NCBI GenBank assembly: GCA_021154285.1
Contig: JAJKIV010000059.1
Location: forward strand, 1-35,056
Length of the DNA stretch: 35,056 bases
Source of the DNA: Gemmatimonas sp.
GTDB taxonomy: Bacteria; Gemmatimonadota; Gemmatimonadetes; Gemmatimonadales; Gemmatimonadaceae
Direction: 5' to 3'
In this document: positions 21,267 through 29,287 of the stretch, piece after piece
How positions within the stretch are numbered: position 1 is the first letter of the stretch
Layout: each line of letters begins with the position of its first letter
Translations under genes and position numbers: made by a program
The notes under the pieces: model-generated
Seen by the model: only the letters and a program-made list of their open reading frames with translations
What the model was told of the DNA's origin: nothing
The model's database searches: none

Positions 21267-22109
21267 ATGCGGTCGTTTGGCACCTTTCGCGCATGCGACG
21301 CATCGTTTTATGATCCGCTTCGACCACGCGCGCGCGCGTCAGGTTCTTCTCGCGCTACTCTGACTTTGTACAAACGCTCGGAAGCTCTTGTTCGCGGCGC
21401 GATCGTAGCATTGCCGTCGTTCGACTCGACCTGGTTCGGCGGGAGCACGCCGGATCGCCAGGTCCTGATCGTGATCATTTTGGCAGTCATTGCCGTCACG
21501 GCACTGCTCGTTGCAGGCTCCGCGTTCCTCCGCGATCAGCGTGAGCGAGCCCGTTTTTCAGGCGAAGAGCGATTGTTCACGACGACGCCGCTCCCGATGG
21601 CACGGGACGAACAGGCGCGGTTCGCCCGGGAGTCGTTGCCGCACGACGCATTCCGCTCACTGCGGATTCCGCGGTGGGTCCAGGTAGGCTCGCTGTTGGT
21701 CGCGCTCGTCATCACCTGGAGCGTTGCACAGCGCGTGTCGCCGAGCTCGCGCCTGTCCATGGCCGCAAGAAAGGGAACTTCCACGGCAGCCAGCACCAGC
21801 GATCTGACCGAGGCATCACCAGAGGGTTTCAACCCCGCCGCGGACGAGGGGCCAACGTTCGCCTTCCAGGCGCGCGAATGGGTAACGCGACAAGGCGGCG
21901 GTTGCGAAGGCCAGCTCGTCGTCACGCGAGGCGAGCCCAGCGCGTGGGCGCTCACGGCGCGTGTGCATGATGACGAGGGTCAGCTCATCGACACCGCGCA
22001 TGCCCGGGTCACGACGCTGCGGGTGGGCGATGTCGTCGAATTCAACTTCCCCCGTGCGGACTGCGATCGGATAGGCGCATGGGATGTCCGCGGCAATCGC
22101 CAGCACTGA
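21267..22109 (+). CDS. Membrane-anchored hypothetical protein with C-terminal Cys-containing domain
   Basis: TM segments VLIVIILAVIAVTALLVAG and VGSLLVALVITWSVA; C-term GGGCEGQLVVTRGEPSAWALTARVHDDEGQLID...VGDVVEFNFPRADCDRIGAWDV. Start uncertain, probably internal to the ORF. Confidence 0.65.
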   Translation: MRSFGTFRACDASFYDPLRPRARASGSSRATLTLYKRSEALVRGAIVALPSFDSTWFGGSTPDRQVLIVIILAVIAVTALLVAGSAFLRDQRERARFSGEERLFTTTPLPMARDEQARFARESLPHDAFRSLRIPRWVQVGSLLVALVITWSVAQRVSPSSRLSMAARKGTSTAASTSDLTEASPEGFNPAADEGPTFAFQAREWVTRQGGGCEGQLVVTRGEPSAWALTARVHDDEGQLIDTAHARVTTLRVGDVVEFNFPRADCDRIGAWDVRGNRQH

Positions 22110-22124
22110 TAGCGTTCGACCTCG

Positions 22125-24842
22125 TTAGCCGTCGCGGATGGTCGTCGCCGGATCGATGTAAGTAGCCCGGCGAGCTGGAATCCAGGCAGCAGCCACGGCG
22201 ACGACAGCAACGACGAGCGAGACTGCCGCAAGCGTGACCGGGTCTCGGGGCGACACCTCGTAGAGGAGCCCGGACAGCACGCCCGTCAACCCTAACGACG
22301 CCGCGAGCCCAACGATCAGCGCGACACCGGCCAGCGCGAGCGCCTCCCGCACGACGACGCCCGTCACCTGCGATGCACGCGCGCCGAGCGCGAGCCGGAT
22401 ACCGAACTCCCGACGACGCTGCACCACCCCGTAGGACATCACGCCGTACATGCCGACGACGCCAAGGATCAGCGCGAGCGCGGCGAACACACCGGTGAGG
22501 ACGGTCGCGAAGCGCCGGCGCGCGACGCTCTCGCGGTACAGATCCGGCACGGTCGACACCCCCTGAATCGGCAGACGTGCATCCACCTGCCGGACGAGTC
22601 CACGAAGCGCCCCGCCTAACGTGCCCGCATTGCCCGTGGCGTCGGTGCGCATGACGAGCGTCATCCACGTCATCCACGGCCAGCGCTTCTGTGCGAACGG
22701 CATGTACATGGCCGGCACCGGCGCGGCGTCGGCAGCGTTGCTTCGCGTGTCGCCGACAACACCCACCACCTGAAGCCACGGTCCGGACGGGCCCACGAAA
22801 CTCACGCGCGAGCCCACCGGGTCGACATCGGGCCACAGCAGCCGTGAGAGCGACTCGTTCACGATCACGACGGGCGGAGCATCGGCGCGGTCCGTTGGGG
22901 CGAAGGCCCGTCCGCGTCGGACACGAATACCCATCACGCGGAAGTAGTCGCCCGCGACGACGCGAAGCGGCTGAGCATCCTCACGGCCACTGGCGTTGCG
23001 CGACGGCCGCCCCTCGATCGCGAACGAGAACGTCATGCTCGACGAGCTCCCGATCTCTTCGGTCGTGCCGGCGACGCCGATCACGTGGGGCAGCTCGCGC
23101 GCGCCTGCTATGAGCTGGTCATAGAATGCCACGTGCCGATCGTTACCGTCGTAGCGAGCACGCGGCAGGTCGAGCGAGGCGGCAACGAGACCAGCTGGAC
23201 GGTAACCGTAGTCGACCGACGCGAGACGATGCGCGGATCGAAGCAGCAGGCCGGCGCCCGACAACAGGATCAGCGACACGGCGAGCTCACCGACGAGCAG
23301 GATCGAGCGCACGCCCCGCTGCCGACCGCTCGCCCCACGATCGCCGCCCGCGCGCAGGGCAAGGTGAAGCGACGCGCCGCCACGTCGTCCACCCCGCAGC
23401 ATGCGTACTGCCGGTACGAGTCCGAACAGGAGCCCGCTCGCCAGCGTGGTCGCCAGCGCGTAGACGAGCACAACACCATCGACCCGCACCGCCGAGAGCC
23501 GAGGAATGTCGCCCGGGGCGAGCATCGTGAGCGCGCGGGTGAGCAGCATGGCCATCGCGACGCCGAGCAGACCGCCAACGAACGCGGTGACGACGCTTTC
23601 CGTCAACAGCTGCCGCGCGATTCGCGCGCGGCTGGCGCCTAACGCACCGCGCACGGCGATCTCGCGACGACGCCCGACGGAACGGGCAAGGAGCAAGTTC
23701 GCGATGTTCGCGCATGCAACGACAAGGAGCAGCGTCGCCCCGGCCAACAGGATCAACAGCAGCGGCCGGACGCTCGCGACCGCGTCGTCCGCCATGCTCA
23801 CCACGTTCGTTCCGAATCCCTTCATGTATTGCGGGAACTCGCGGGCGAGGCCGCCGGCGATGGCGCGCATCTCCGCGCTGGCCGCGTCGAGTGTCGCCGC
23901 AGGAGCGAGCCGGGCCACCACGTACCAATTGTGGCTGCGCCGCTCGTCGGCGTCGATGTGGTCAACCGTGACGGGGCGCCAAATATCGACCCCCGCTGAC
24001 GGAAACTCGAACGCGGCCGGCATGACGCCAAGCACCGTGTACGGCGCGTCGTTGATCGTGAGCCGCCGGCCGACGATGCCGGGGTCGGCGCCGAACCGCC
24101 GCACCCAGAGACCGTGGCTCAACACGACCGCCTGGCCATCGCGCCGGTCATCGTCCGGGACGAACGTGCGGCCTAACGCGGCACGTGCACCGAGCACCTG
24201 CATCACCGACGGCGTCAGGTCGGCTGTGGTGACGCGCGTTGGCTCTCCCGCCTCGACGAGCGTCACACCGAACGCGGCCGAGTGCGCGCCGATCACGGAG
24301 AACGATCTCGCTCGCTCGCGCCAGCTGACGTAGTTGCCCATCGATACGACGTTGTGGTCGTCGCCTCTGGGCGAGACTTCCCAGACGCGAACCAGCCGAT
24401 CCGGGTCGGCGAACGGCAGCGGGCGGAGCAGAACGCCGCGAACGATGCTGAAGATCGCTGTGCTCGCGCCGATGCCCAGCGCGAGCGTGATCACGATGGT
24501 TGCCGCGAACCCGGGGGCTCGGCGCAGCGACCGAAAGGCGAAGCGCACATCCTTGGCGAGAGAGTCGAGCAGCTCACCCCACTCGTGGCGACGCGCTTGC
24601 TCGGCGCCTATGCCCTCGCACAGCGCGCGTGCGCGCTCGAAGTCACCGAACTCTTCGCGAGCCCGCGCGCGGGCACGGTCCGGCGCCACACCCTGCTCGA
24701 TCAGCCGCTCGGCGATCATCTCGATGTGAAACTCGAGCTCATCGGCGACATCGGCGCGGACATCCGTGCCCCGGAGCCGCAGGTATCGGCGCCAGACCGG
24801 AACAGGACGGCCGGCCGATTCGTCGTTGGATTCGTCGATCAT
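22125..24842 (-). CDS. ADOP-type ABC transporter permease (MacB/FtsX family)
   Basis: N-term DVADELEFHIEMIAERLIEQGVAPDRARARAREEFGD, then two FtsX/MacB permease units (VITLALGIGASTAIFSIVRGVLLRPLPF...; RRREFGIRLALGARASQVTGVVVREALALAGVALIVGL); paired with padR. Confidence 0.93.
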   Translation of the reverse strand: MIDESNDESAGRPVPVWRRYLRLRGTDVRADVADELEFHIEMIAERLIEQGVAPDRARARAREEFGDFERARALCEGIGAEQARRHEWGELLDSLAKDVRFAFRSLRRAPGFAATIVITLALGIGASTAIFSIVRGVLLRPLPFADPDRLVRVWEVSPRGDDHNVVSMGNYVSWRERARSFSVIGAHSAAFGVTLVEAGEPTRVTTADLTPSVMQVLGARAALGRTFVPDDDRRDGQAVVLSHGLWVRRFGADPGIVGRRLTINDAPYTVLGVMPAAFEFPSAGVDIWRPVTVDHIDADERRSHNWYVVARLAPAATLDAASAEMRAIAGGLAREFPQYMKGFGTNVVSMADDAVASVRPLLLILLAGATLLLVVACANIANLLLARSVGRRREIAVRGALGASRARIARQLLTESVVTAFVGGLLGVAMAMLLTRALTMLAPGDIPRLSAVRVDGVVLVYALATTLASGLLFGLVPAVRMLRGGRRGGASLHLALRAGGDRGASGRQRGVRSILLVGELAVSLILLSGAGLLLRSAHRLASVDYGYRPAGLVAASLDLPRARYDGNDRHVAFYDQLIAGARELPHVIGVAGTTEEIGSSSSMTFSFAIEGRPSRNASGREDAQPLRVVAGDYFRVMGIRVRRGRAFAPTDRADAPPVVIVNESLSRLLWPDVDPVGSRVSFVGPSGPWLQVVGVVGDTRSNAADAAPVPAMYMPFAQKRWPWMTWMTLVMRTDATGNAGTLGGALRGLVRQVDARLPIQGVSTVPDLYRESVARRRFATVLTGVFAALALILGVVGMYGVMSYGVVQRRREFGIRLALGARASQVTGVVVREALALAGVALIVGLAASLGLTGVLSGLLYEVSPRDPVTLAAVSLVVAVVAVAAAWIPARRATYIDPATTIRDG

Positions 24843-24849
24843 CGCAGGC

Positions 24850-25194
24850 TCACGCCGGCTGCTCGTTGGCCGACATCACCTTGCCGATCACCGAGACGTA
24901 CCGCGTCCAGCTCTCCGACTCGGCGCGCAGCTCACGGCGCCCGCGCGCCGTGAGGCGATAGAACTTCGCCTTGCGATTGTTCTCGGAGAGTCCCCAGTCG
25001 GCCTCGATGAGTCCGCGCGCCTCCATGCGGTGGAGGGCTGGATACAGGGCCGCGTCCTCGATCCTGAGCTCGCCGTCCGTCGTCTGGCGCAGCCAGGCGA
25101 GGATCGAGTACCCGTGCATGCGCCCCCACGTGAGCGCTTTCAGCACGAGCATGTCGAGCGTCCCCTGCAGGACGTCCACTTCCTCGCGCGCCAT
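24850..25194 (-). CDS. PadR-family transcriptional regulator
   Basis: LQGTLDMLVLKALTWGRMHGYSILAWLRQTTDGELRIEDAALYPALHRMEARGLIEADWGLSENNRKAKFYRLTARGRREL. Confidence 0.95.
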   Translation of the reverse strand: MAREEVDVLQGTLDMLVLKALTWGRMHGYSILAWLRQTTDGELRIEDAALYPALHRMEARGLIEADWGLSENNRKAKFYRLTARGRRELRAESESWTRYVSVIGKVMSANEQPA

Positions 25195-25200
25195 CGAGCA

Positions 25201-25227
25201 CTCTCCACTAAACGGTTAGGTGGAGAG
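25201..25227. promoter_or_regulatory. 27-bp near-perfect palindrome, candidate PadR operator
   Basis: CTCTCCAC-TAAACGGTTAG-GTGGAGAG; 11-bp half-site CTCCACTAAAC recurs at 25237-25247. Confidence 0.7.
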
Positions 25228-25253
25228 TAGCGGATACTCCACTAAACTGTCAA
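25224..25253 (-). promoter_or_regulatory. sigma70-type promoter of the padR-permease operon
   Basis: Minus strand TTGACA (25253-25248), 18-nt spacer, TACTCT (25229-25224), ~30 bp before padR ATG. Confidence 0.65.
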
Positions 25254-25266
25254 GGGGAAGCCGGGC

Positions 25267-25749
25267 TCACGGTGTTCGCGCTTTCGGGGTCGTGACCTGC
25301 AGCTGCCAGTCGTAGATCCGTTCGCAGGTGACACCGCGAAACCGGAAATCGACCAGGACGCCGGGCACGGCGGCATCGACCTTTCCGGAATCGCGGGCGA
25401 TGATGGCGCCGCTCGTGTCCATGACGAAGGCCACGAATTGGGCCCGGGTACCGCCCCCGCGCTTCACCTCGAACGTGCCGATACAGTCCCGTCCGTCCAT
25501 CCGGCCGCTTCGCCACCGGACGTCGAGCCCGGTGTCAGCGGGGGCGAGCGTCTTGGCGGGCGTGGGGGGGGCAGCGGGCGTGCGCCATGTGTTAGGCAGG
25601 AACAGCGCCGTGGCGGCGACCGCCACGAGACCGGCCACGACGGCGCCCACGATGACTGCGACGGGCACGCGAACTCCGCCCTGCGGCGGAGGAGCGGATG
25701 GTGGCGTCGAACCGGACGATGGTGGCGGAGTCGATGCAGGTGTCGGCAC
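25267..25749 (-). CDS. Membrane-anchored hypothetical protein with C-terminal Cys-containing domain
   Basis: GTG at 25749 preceded by AGAGGAAAG. Pro/Ser-rich N-term, TM VAVIVGAVVAGLVAVAATALFL, C-term GRDCIGTFEVKRGGGTRAQFVAFVMDTSGAIIARDSGKVDAAVPGVLVDFRFRGVTCERIYDWQL. Confidence 0.7.
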   Translation of the reverse strand: MPTPASTPPPSSGSTPPSAPPPQGGVRVPVAVIVGAVVAGLVAVAATALFLPNTWRTPAAPPTPAKTLAPADTGLDVRWRSGRMDGRDCIGTFEVKRGGGTRAQFVAFVMDTSGAIIARDSGKVDAAVPGVLVDFRFRGVTCERIYDWQLQVTTPKARTP

Positions 25750-26017
25750 GCGGGATCTTTCCTCTGGTTCTGCAACGCACGTTCGTTCTCGCCGCACTTC
25801 AAGATGGGCGCCGTCCCCGGGCGAGGCCAGGGGCTCGTGTGCCCATCGGTCGCCGGCCTGAGCTTGGCGGTCGAATTTGCCGCCTAACGTTTAGCCGAGC
25901 GCCGCGGCAACTGGACGCGTCACACCGGGTCGACCGGTGCTGGTGGTGGCGCGGCGCCGGGCGCGTTTTCAGACCGTGGCGCGAGGACCACGCGTTCGCT
26001 CTAGGAGACCCGACACC

Positions 26018-26785
26018 ATGATCATCCCGCTGTGTATTCTGCTGGCCGTTCCCTGCCCGGCCTCCGGGGCGGACACCATCAGGCTCGAGGTGGGAGCCAA
26101 GGAGGTGAACGGACGGGTATACGCGCCACACGCGGCACGCGTGCGCGTGCACCTCGGGTCGCTCGACAGCGCCCCGTCCGCCGAGTGGACGAACGAGCTG
26201 ACGCTCGGCGATTCGGCCGGTCGTCGCGTGATGCGATGGGTGACTCGGGGGACCCGTTCGGGACCCAACGGTGGCACGGTCACCTGGGAGCTGCGGCAGA
26301 CAAACGACGCCGTTACGCTGGCGCCGTACGGCTATTCGTCGACGTCGAGCAACGGGGGCCACACCCAGCTCACCCTCGACGGGACGCGCGTGCGTGGCAC
26401 CAGGCGCCTACCCGGCGACACGACCGTGCAGCCTGTGGACGTCACATTGGACCGACCGGGGTTCGTGGCCTCCGCGTCCGACCTCGTGCCGACGGCCGTG
26501 GGGCTCAAGGCGGGTACCGTCATCACGGCGCCGTTCTGGAGTCCCGCCATGACGAAGGCCGAGCCGCGGATCTTTTCGGTGCTTGGCCAGGCGACGGTAG
26601 ACGTCGAAGGGTCTCATGTCCGGGCGTGGAAGGTAGAGGAGCGGCGGTATACGGACCGTCAACTGCTGGCAACGTGGTACCTGGTCGACACCTCGCCGTA
26701 CATGGTCTACGGTGAAGTACCGCTGCCTAACGGACAGACGCAGCGGATGGCCGAGGTCGCGATCCCCATGTCGGCGCCGAGGTAG
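26018..26785 (+). CDS. Secreted hypothetical protein
   Basis: ATG at 26018 with AGGAG upstream; signal peptide MIIPLCILLAVPCPASGA; beta-rich sequence. Possible DUF3108-like fold, not verified. Confidence 0.65.
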   Translation: MIIPLCILLAVPCPASGADTIRLEVGAKEVNGRVYAPHAARVRVHLGSLDSAPSAEWTNELTLGDSAGRRVMRWVTRGTRSGPNGGTVTWELRQTNDAVTLAPYGYSSTSSNGGHTQLTLDGTRVRGTRRLPGDTTVQPVDVTLDRPGFVASASDLVPTAVGLKAGTVITAPFWSPAMTKAEPRIFSVLGQATVDVEGSHVRAWKVEERRYTDRQLLATWYLVDTSPYMVYGEVPLPNGQTQRMAEVAIPMSAPR

Positions 26786-26954
26786 GCAGCACCGCGGCCC
26801 GGTGTTTGCCCTCTGGCTGCTGCCATCACGTCGCCGCACGGGAGGCCCGCCTAGGATTGGCCGGAGGGAAACCTCTACAACAGGCGTGGCCGGGGACCCG
26901 CGTGCAGTCCGGAGGGGCCAAGGCCGGCGCGTGGTTCGTCGGCGCCGTGGTGGT

Positions 26955-27163
26955 ACTATGAGAGCTATGGCGGAACGGCGGACGCCGACGGTTGGATCTA
27001 CGGACTGGGCGCGGGTGTTCTGTGGCCGCTCGCGAAGTCAGTGCAGGTCGACGGCGCCCTGCACTACGCGCGCGTATCGCACGACTATGGGAGCGGCGAC
27101 TACGCCGAGTCCGAGAAGGGCAATCTGATCAGCATGCGCGCGGGGGTGCGGATCTTCCGCTAG
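26955..27163 (+). pseudogene. C-terminal remnant of an outer-membrane beta-barrel-like protein
   Basis: Own translation YYESYGGTADADGWIYGLGAGVLWPLAKSVQVDGALHYARVSHDYGSGDYAESEKGNLISMRAGVRIFR*; alternating barrel strands and aromatic near-terminal end, but no plausible in-frame start or N-terminal barrel upstream. Confidence 0.5.
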
Positions 27164-27191
27164 GCCGTTGCGTCATGTCGTCAGGCGGTCT

Positions 27192-28205
27192 CTACTTCCC
27201 CAACGAATCGAGAACGGCAGCGTCGATCTGATAAATGTTGCCGCTGCCGTTGACTGTGCTGCGAAGGCGAGTGATCAAATCGCGATACGACGTGAAGCGC
27301 GACGTGACCGTGGCCGCCGAGAATCCGCGCTCGCTCGAGAAGAAGACGTACTTGCCGTCCGGCGAGAGGTGCGGCGAATAGTCGCGCGCCGGCGTGTTGA
27401 AGGGGGCGGGCAGGTGCTTGAGCGGCGACCACACGCCGTCGTGATTCCAGCTCACGTACACGTCGAAGTGACCAAAGCCGTCCGGCCGGCCGAGCGATCC
27501 GATGAGAACGAAGCGCTCGTCGGGATCGACCATGATATCGAGGTCGAGGTACGGGTCGTCCGGCTTCCCACCCATCGCCGTGCTGAGATTCTCCGGGGCG
27601 GACCAGGTCCCACCGATCTTCCTCGATCGATAGGCGCGGATTGCGCCGGGTGGCGCGTCGCGCGTCGACGAGAAGTAGATCGTTCCGTTGCGCGCGGCCG
27701 ATGCACAGAACTCGCTGCCTTCGGAGTTGATTGGCTCGGGGAGTCGCTCGGGCACTCCCCATGTCCCGTTAGGCTGACGCCGCACCATCCAGATGTCGTA
27801 GTCGTGCTTCACCTTTCCCTTCACTGGTCGATCCGAGCTCCAGTACATCGTGTTGCCGTCCGGCGACAGAATGGGGTCGGAGTCAGTATACTGCCCTGAG
27901 AACGGCACGATGACGGGCGTTGCCCACCTGCCATCCAGCCATCGTGACTCGAAGATCGCGTACACGTACGAGTGTGGGGCCGACCGACTGAAGTAGATCG
28001 TCTTGCCATCCGGCGTGAAGCTGCCGCCGAACTCGTCGGCGCTCGTGGAGATGACCCCGTCGCCGAAGATGCGCGGCTCGCGCAACGGACCGCGCACCGT
28101 GTAGTGCGGCGGCGCGAATCGCGTCGCTGGGGCGTGACGGGGAACGCCCGTAGTCGCGGCGAGTCCCATCGTGAGCGCGAGCACGCTGGATGCTCGCAGG
28201 CTCAT
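27192..28205 (-). CDS. Secreted PD40/TolB-like beta-propeller protein
   Basis: Repeated FTPDGKTIYFSR, LSPDGNTMYWSS, LSPDGKYVFFSSERG motifs; signal peptide. Confidence 0.85.
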   Translation of the reverse strand: MSLRASSVLALTMGLAATTGVPRHAPATRFAPPHYTVRGPLREPRIFGDGVISTSADEFGGSFTPDGKTIYFSRSAPHSYVYAIFESRWLDGRWATPVIVPFSGQYTDSDPILSPDGNTMYWSSDRPVKGKVKHDYDIWMVRRQPNGTWGVPERLPEPINSEGSEFCASAARNGTIYFSSTRDAPPGAIRAYRSRKIGGTWSAPENLSTAMGGKPDDPYLDLDIMVDPDERFVLIGSLGRPDGFGHFDVYVSWNHDGVWSPLKHLPAPFNTPARDYSPHLSPDGKYVFFSSERGFSAATVTSRFTSYRDLITRLRSTVNGSGNIYQIDAAVLDSLGK

Positions 28206-29197
28206 CGCCGTATCCCCGCAATGCTCGCGTCGATCGAGTAGAGATCGCCGAGCCCGTTGCCCGCCGCGTTGAGGCCATCCTGGAATTCACGCGTCGAGCG
28301 GTGGCGTGACCCGTGCTCGGTGAATCCTCCCCGCTCACTGGTAAACAGCAACCGTCCATCGAGCGTTAGGCTCGGCGACCCCTCCTCGGCAGCGGAGTTG
28401 ATCGGCGCCGGAAGATGGCGAAGCGCGGACCACGTGCCGCCCAGTCGCTCGCGCACGTAGAGATCACCGCGCTGGTAGATCGCTTCGGCGGTGGCAAGCG
28501 CGTCGTCACGACCGAGGACCGTGACGACCATATATCGGTCATCCGGCGTTACCGCAACGCCAAGCTCGTAGCCGATGGAATCCGCGGGCGCCGCGACCAC
28601 TGCCGGCTGGCTCCAGGTACCAGCGTTAGGCTCGGAGCGTACCACCCGCGGGACCTGAACATCGGTCACAAAGTACAGCACGCCGGCGGCCGTCACCGAT
28701 GGTGAGATGTCGTTGCCGTTCGAATTGACCGGAGCCGGAAGATGCCGTGGCTCGCTCCAGCTTTGCGCCGTGGCGTCAACCGCCCACAGGTCGTAATCGC
28801 GACGGAGCGGAGCGCCCTCCTCCACGGGGCGGCGCGACGCGAAATAGAGCGTCTTCCCGTCAGGTGCGAATGCCGGCGTGGCATCGGGATAGCGGCCCGA
28901 GAATGGTGCGATCTCGGGTTCGGTCCAATGCCCGTTTACGAGTCGCGATACGCTGATGACGCTGAAGTACGGCCAGATCGTGCGTTTCGTGAAGTAGAGC
29001 GTGTGGCCATCCGGCGACAGCGCCTCGTCACGCTCGTAGTCTCGCGTCGATATGACGCCCGGGCCAATCAACTCAGGCTGATCGCTCGAGTACACCGCCT
29101 CGTTAGGTACTCCCGGGTGGGCGGCCGCGTCCGACGCGAACGGCAGCACGATCGCAAGGGTTACCAGTCTGTATGCCACCGACCGAGTGAGGTCCAT
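28202..29197 (-). CDS. Secreted PD40/TolB-like beta-propeller protein (tandem paralogue)
   Basis: LSPDGHTLYFTK, FAPDGKTLYFASRRP, LTLDGRLLFTSERGGF; signal peptide MDLTRSVAYRLVTLAIVLPFASDAAAHPG; start ATG 29197. Confidence 0.85.
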   Translation of the reverse strand: MDLTRSVAYRLVTLAIVLPFASDAAAHPGVPNEAVYSSDQPELIGPGVISTRDYERDEALSPDGHTLYFTKRTIWPYFSVISVSRLVNGHWTEPEIAPFSGRYPDATPAFAPDGKTLYFASRRPVEEGAPLRRDYDLWAVDATAQSWSEPRHLPAPVNSNGNDISPSVTAAGVLYFVTDVQVPRVVRSEPNAGTWSQPAVVAAPADSIGYELGVAVTPDDRYMVVTVLGRDDALATAEAIYQRGDLYVRERLGGTWSALRHLPAPINSAAEEGSPSLTLDGRLLFTSERGGFTEHGSRHRSTREFQDGLNAAGNGLGDLYSIDASIAGIRR

Positions 29198-29287
29198 GTC
29201 GTGCAAGATCGAGCGCCACGCGAACCGTGGTCGAGGACCAGTTCGCGTCGCGCGTGCCGTCCACCTCACTCCAGACCAATGGAGCTA

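Noticed and set aside
25211-25220. GGTTAGG in padR promoter as another copy of the CCTAACG word
   Set aside because: Lacks the diagnostic terminal G (reads CCTAACC) and is part of the operator palindrome.
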